Source: an uncultured bacterium
Lineage (GTDB): Bacteria; Actinomycetota; Actinomycetes; S36-B12
Reading direction: 5' to 3'
Length of the DNA: 5,528 bases
Assembly: GCA_903896585.1 (NCBI GenBank)
Contig: CAITYI010000013.1
Location: forward strand, 1-5,528
Below are positions 4,858 to 5,528 of this stretch, in pieces; position 1 is the first letter of the stretch; each line of letters begins with the position of its first letter. Under the pieces are notes generated by a model. The model worked only from the letters and a program-made list of their open reading frames with translations, was not told the DNA's origin and made no database searches. The position numbers and the translations under genes are program-made.

Positions 4858-5528
4858 GTGAGCGTCTCGGGGGTTCCATTGGCGCTCTGGCATCTAGGAG
4901 TTACCTCCTCCTGCCTCCCATCCAAGCTCTTATTGTTTTGGCAGCACTGACGTATTCCATCGGGTACTTCCTGGACTACAGCTGTGTTGTCAATGGTTGG
5001 CAAGATCCCATGCGCTACATGCATTTGTGCTACTCAGATATCCCAGCGTTGTACGCCGAGCGGGGATTCTCAGAGGGAATTTTCCCGTATGTGCAAGCGG
5101 GTTCAAATGGCGCATATTTGGAGTACCCGGTTTTGACCGGATTGTTCATGTATCTCGCAGCCGGCCTTACCCGGTTGGTGATCGGCTTCTATCCAGATGG
5201 ATTCAGAGCGTTCTTTGACGTGAACGTGATTCTGCTCTTTATTCCATTTGTTGTCACCGTAGTTGCTACGGCACTCACGTTTAAGGGAAATCCGTGGCGG
5301 GCCGCCATGATTGTTTTTGCACCTACCGTTATTTTGGGCGTCACCATCAATTGGGATCTGATTCCGGTGGCTTTGGTTTCCTTGGCGCTCTTAGCGTGGT
5401 CGCGCGATCGAATTTATCTCACTGGGTTCTTCTTTGGCCTTGCGGTCGCCGCGAAGTTTTATCCGATTGTTTTACTCATTGGTTTTGTGATTTTAGCGGT
5501 GCGAACAAAAGCATGGCGCTCCACAATA
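4854..5528 (+). CDS. GT87/DUF2029 family integral membrane protein, N-terminal part (runs off the right edge)
   Basis: These are the first 225 residues of a multi-pass membrane protein of the DUF2029/GT87 family (relative of Rv0051). Members are GT-C fold polyprenyl-phosphate sugar transferases, such as mannosyltransferases acting outside the membrane. A short cytoplasmic start (about 1-16) leads to helix 1 (about 18-40). A periplasmic loop then carries C44, C59 in LCYSDIPALYAERG with D62, and LEYPVLTG (89-96). Further helices lie around 97-111, 122-143, 150-165 (ending in NWD, 166-168), 169-182, 187-200 and 203-216, with AAKFYP at 199-204. The start is GTG 4854, 14 nt after the PBP stop, with only a weak, distant AGGG. 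Alternative in-frame starts downstream would cut into helix 1 or beyond. It is probably co-transcribed with the PBP. The actual glycan substrate is unknown. Confidence 0.85.
   Translation, partial: MSERLGGSIGALASRSYLLLPPIQALIVLAALTYSIGYFLDYSCVVNGWQDPMRYMHLCYSDIPALYAERGFSEGIFPYVQAGSNGAYLEYPVLTGLFMYLAAGLTRLVIGFYPDGFRAFFDVNVILLFIPFVVTVVATALTFKGNPWRAAMIVFAPTVILGVTINWDLIPVALVSLALLAWSRDRIYLTGFFFGLAVAAKFYPIVLLIGFVILAVRTKAWRSTI

Noticed and set aside
4353..5024. 223-residue open frame on the minus strand rich in Gly/Ser/Thr
   Set aside because: It lies antisense to the PBP tail and the GT87 start. Its GSVGGVGS-like repeats are the reverse reading of the Pro/Glu codons, and it matches no family I know.
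1..5528. Mobile elements, CRISPR arrays, tRNA or rRNA genes
   Set aside because: There are no transposase or integrase motifs, no regularly spaced repeats, no cloverleaf-like sequences and no composition break; gene order matches conserved actinobacterial chromosome.

Overview
This is an ordinary chromosomal segment of an actinobacterium. It is compact, of roughly middling GC by eye, and mostly coding. The evidence is the actinobacterial-type inositol-1-phosphate synthase, the actinobacteria-specific DUF5318 protein, and the gene order. From memory, inositol synthase - PadR regulator - (divergent) DUF5318 - bifunctional PBP - GT87/DUF2029 membrane protein matches the Mycobacterium tuberculosis Rv0046c-Rv0051 neighbourhood (ino1, PadR, Rv0049, ponA1, Rv0051), here without an Rv0048c equivalent. 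The moderate GC and very short spacers would suit a small-genome (for example freshwater) actinobacterium rather than Mycobacterium or Streptomyces, but the sequence does not settle the genus.

Leftward half (minus strand, read right to left): a PadR-family repressor (1325-1921) is followed after 3 nt by myo-inositol-1-phosphate synthase (227-1321), then by the first 66 codons of an MFS transporter (1-198) that runs off the left edge. A perfect 11-bp hairpin with a short T run sits in the ino1-MFS junction, and the MFS start codon lies in its loop.

Centre: the 103-bp divergent region (1922-2024) appears to carry two back-to-back promoters, both placed so that transcription would begin at or next to the start codon (leaderless mRNAs). 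The PadR-side -10 element is embedded in an AT-rich inverted repeat that looks like an operator, which suggests autorepression and, through the operon, control of inositol synthesis.

Rightward half (plus strand): a DUF5318 zinc-ribbon-like protein (2025-2552), a class A penicillin-binding protein with an acidic proline-rich tail (2611-4839), and the N-terminal 225 residues of a GT87/DUF2029 multi-pass membrane protein (4854 to the right edge). Spacers of 58 and 14 nt and no visible terminators suggest one envelope-related operon. The left arm makes the inositol headgroup used for phosphatidylinositol, its mannosides and mycothiol. The right arm builds peptidoglycan and possibly another envelope glycan.

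I found no mobile elements, RNA genes, CRISPR arrays or clearly novel system. The points worth checking are regulatory (the hairpin over a start codon, the operator over a leaderless promoter, a possible start-stop mini-ORF) and the conserved but uncharacterised DUF5318 protein next to a PBP. No stretch over 300 bases lacks a gene.
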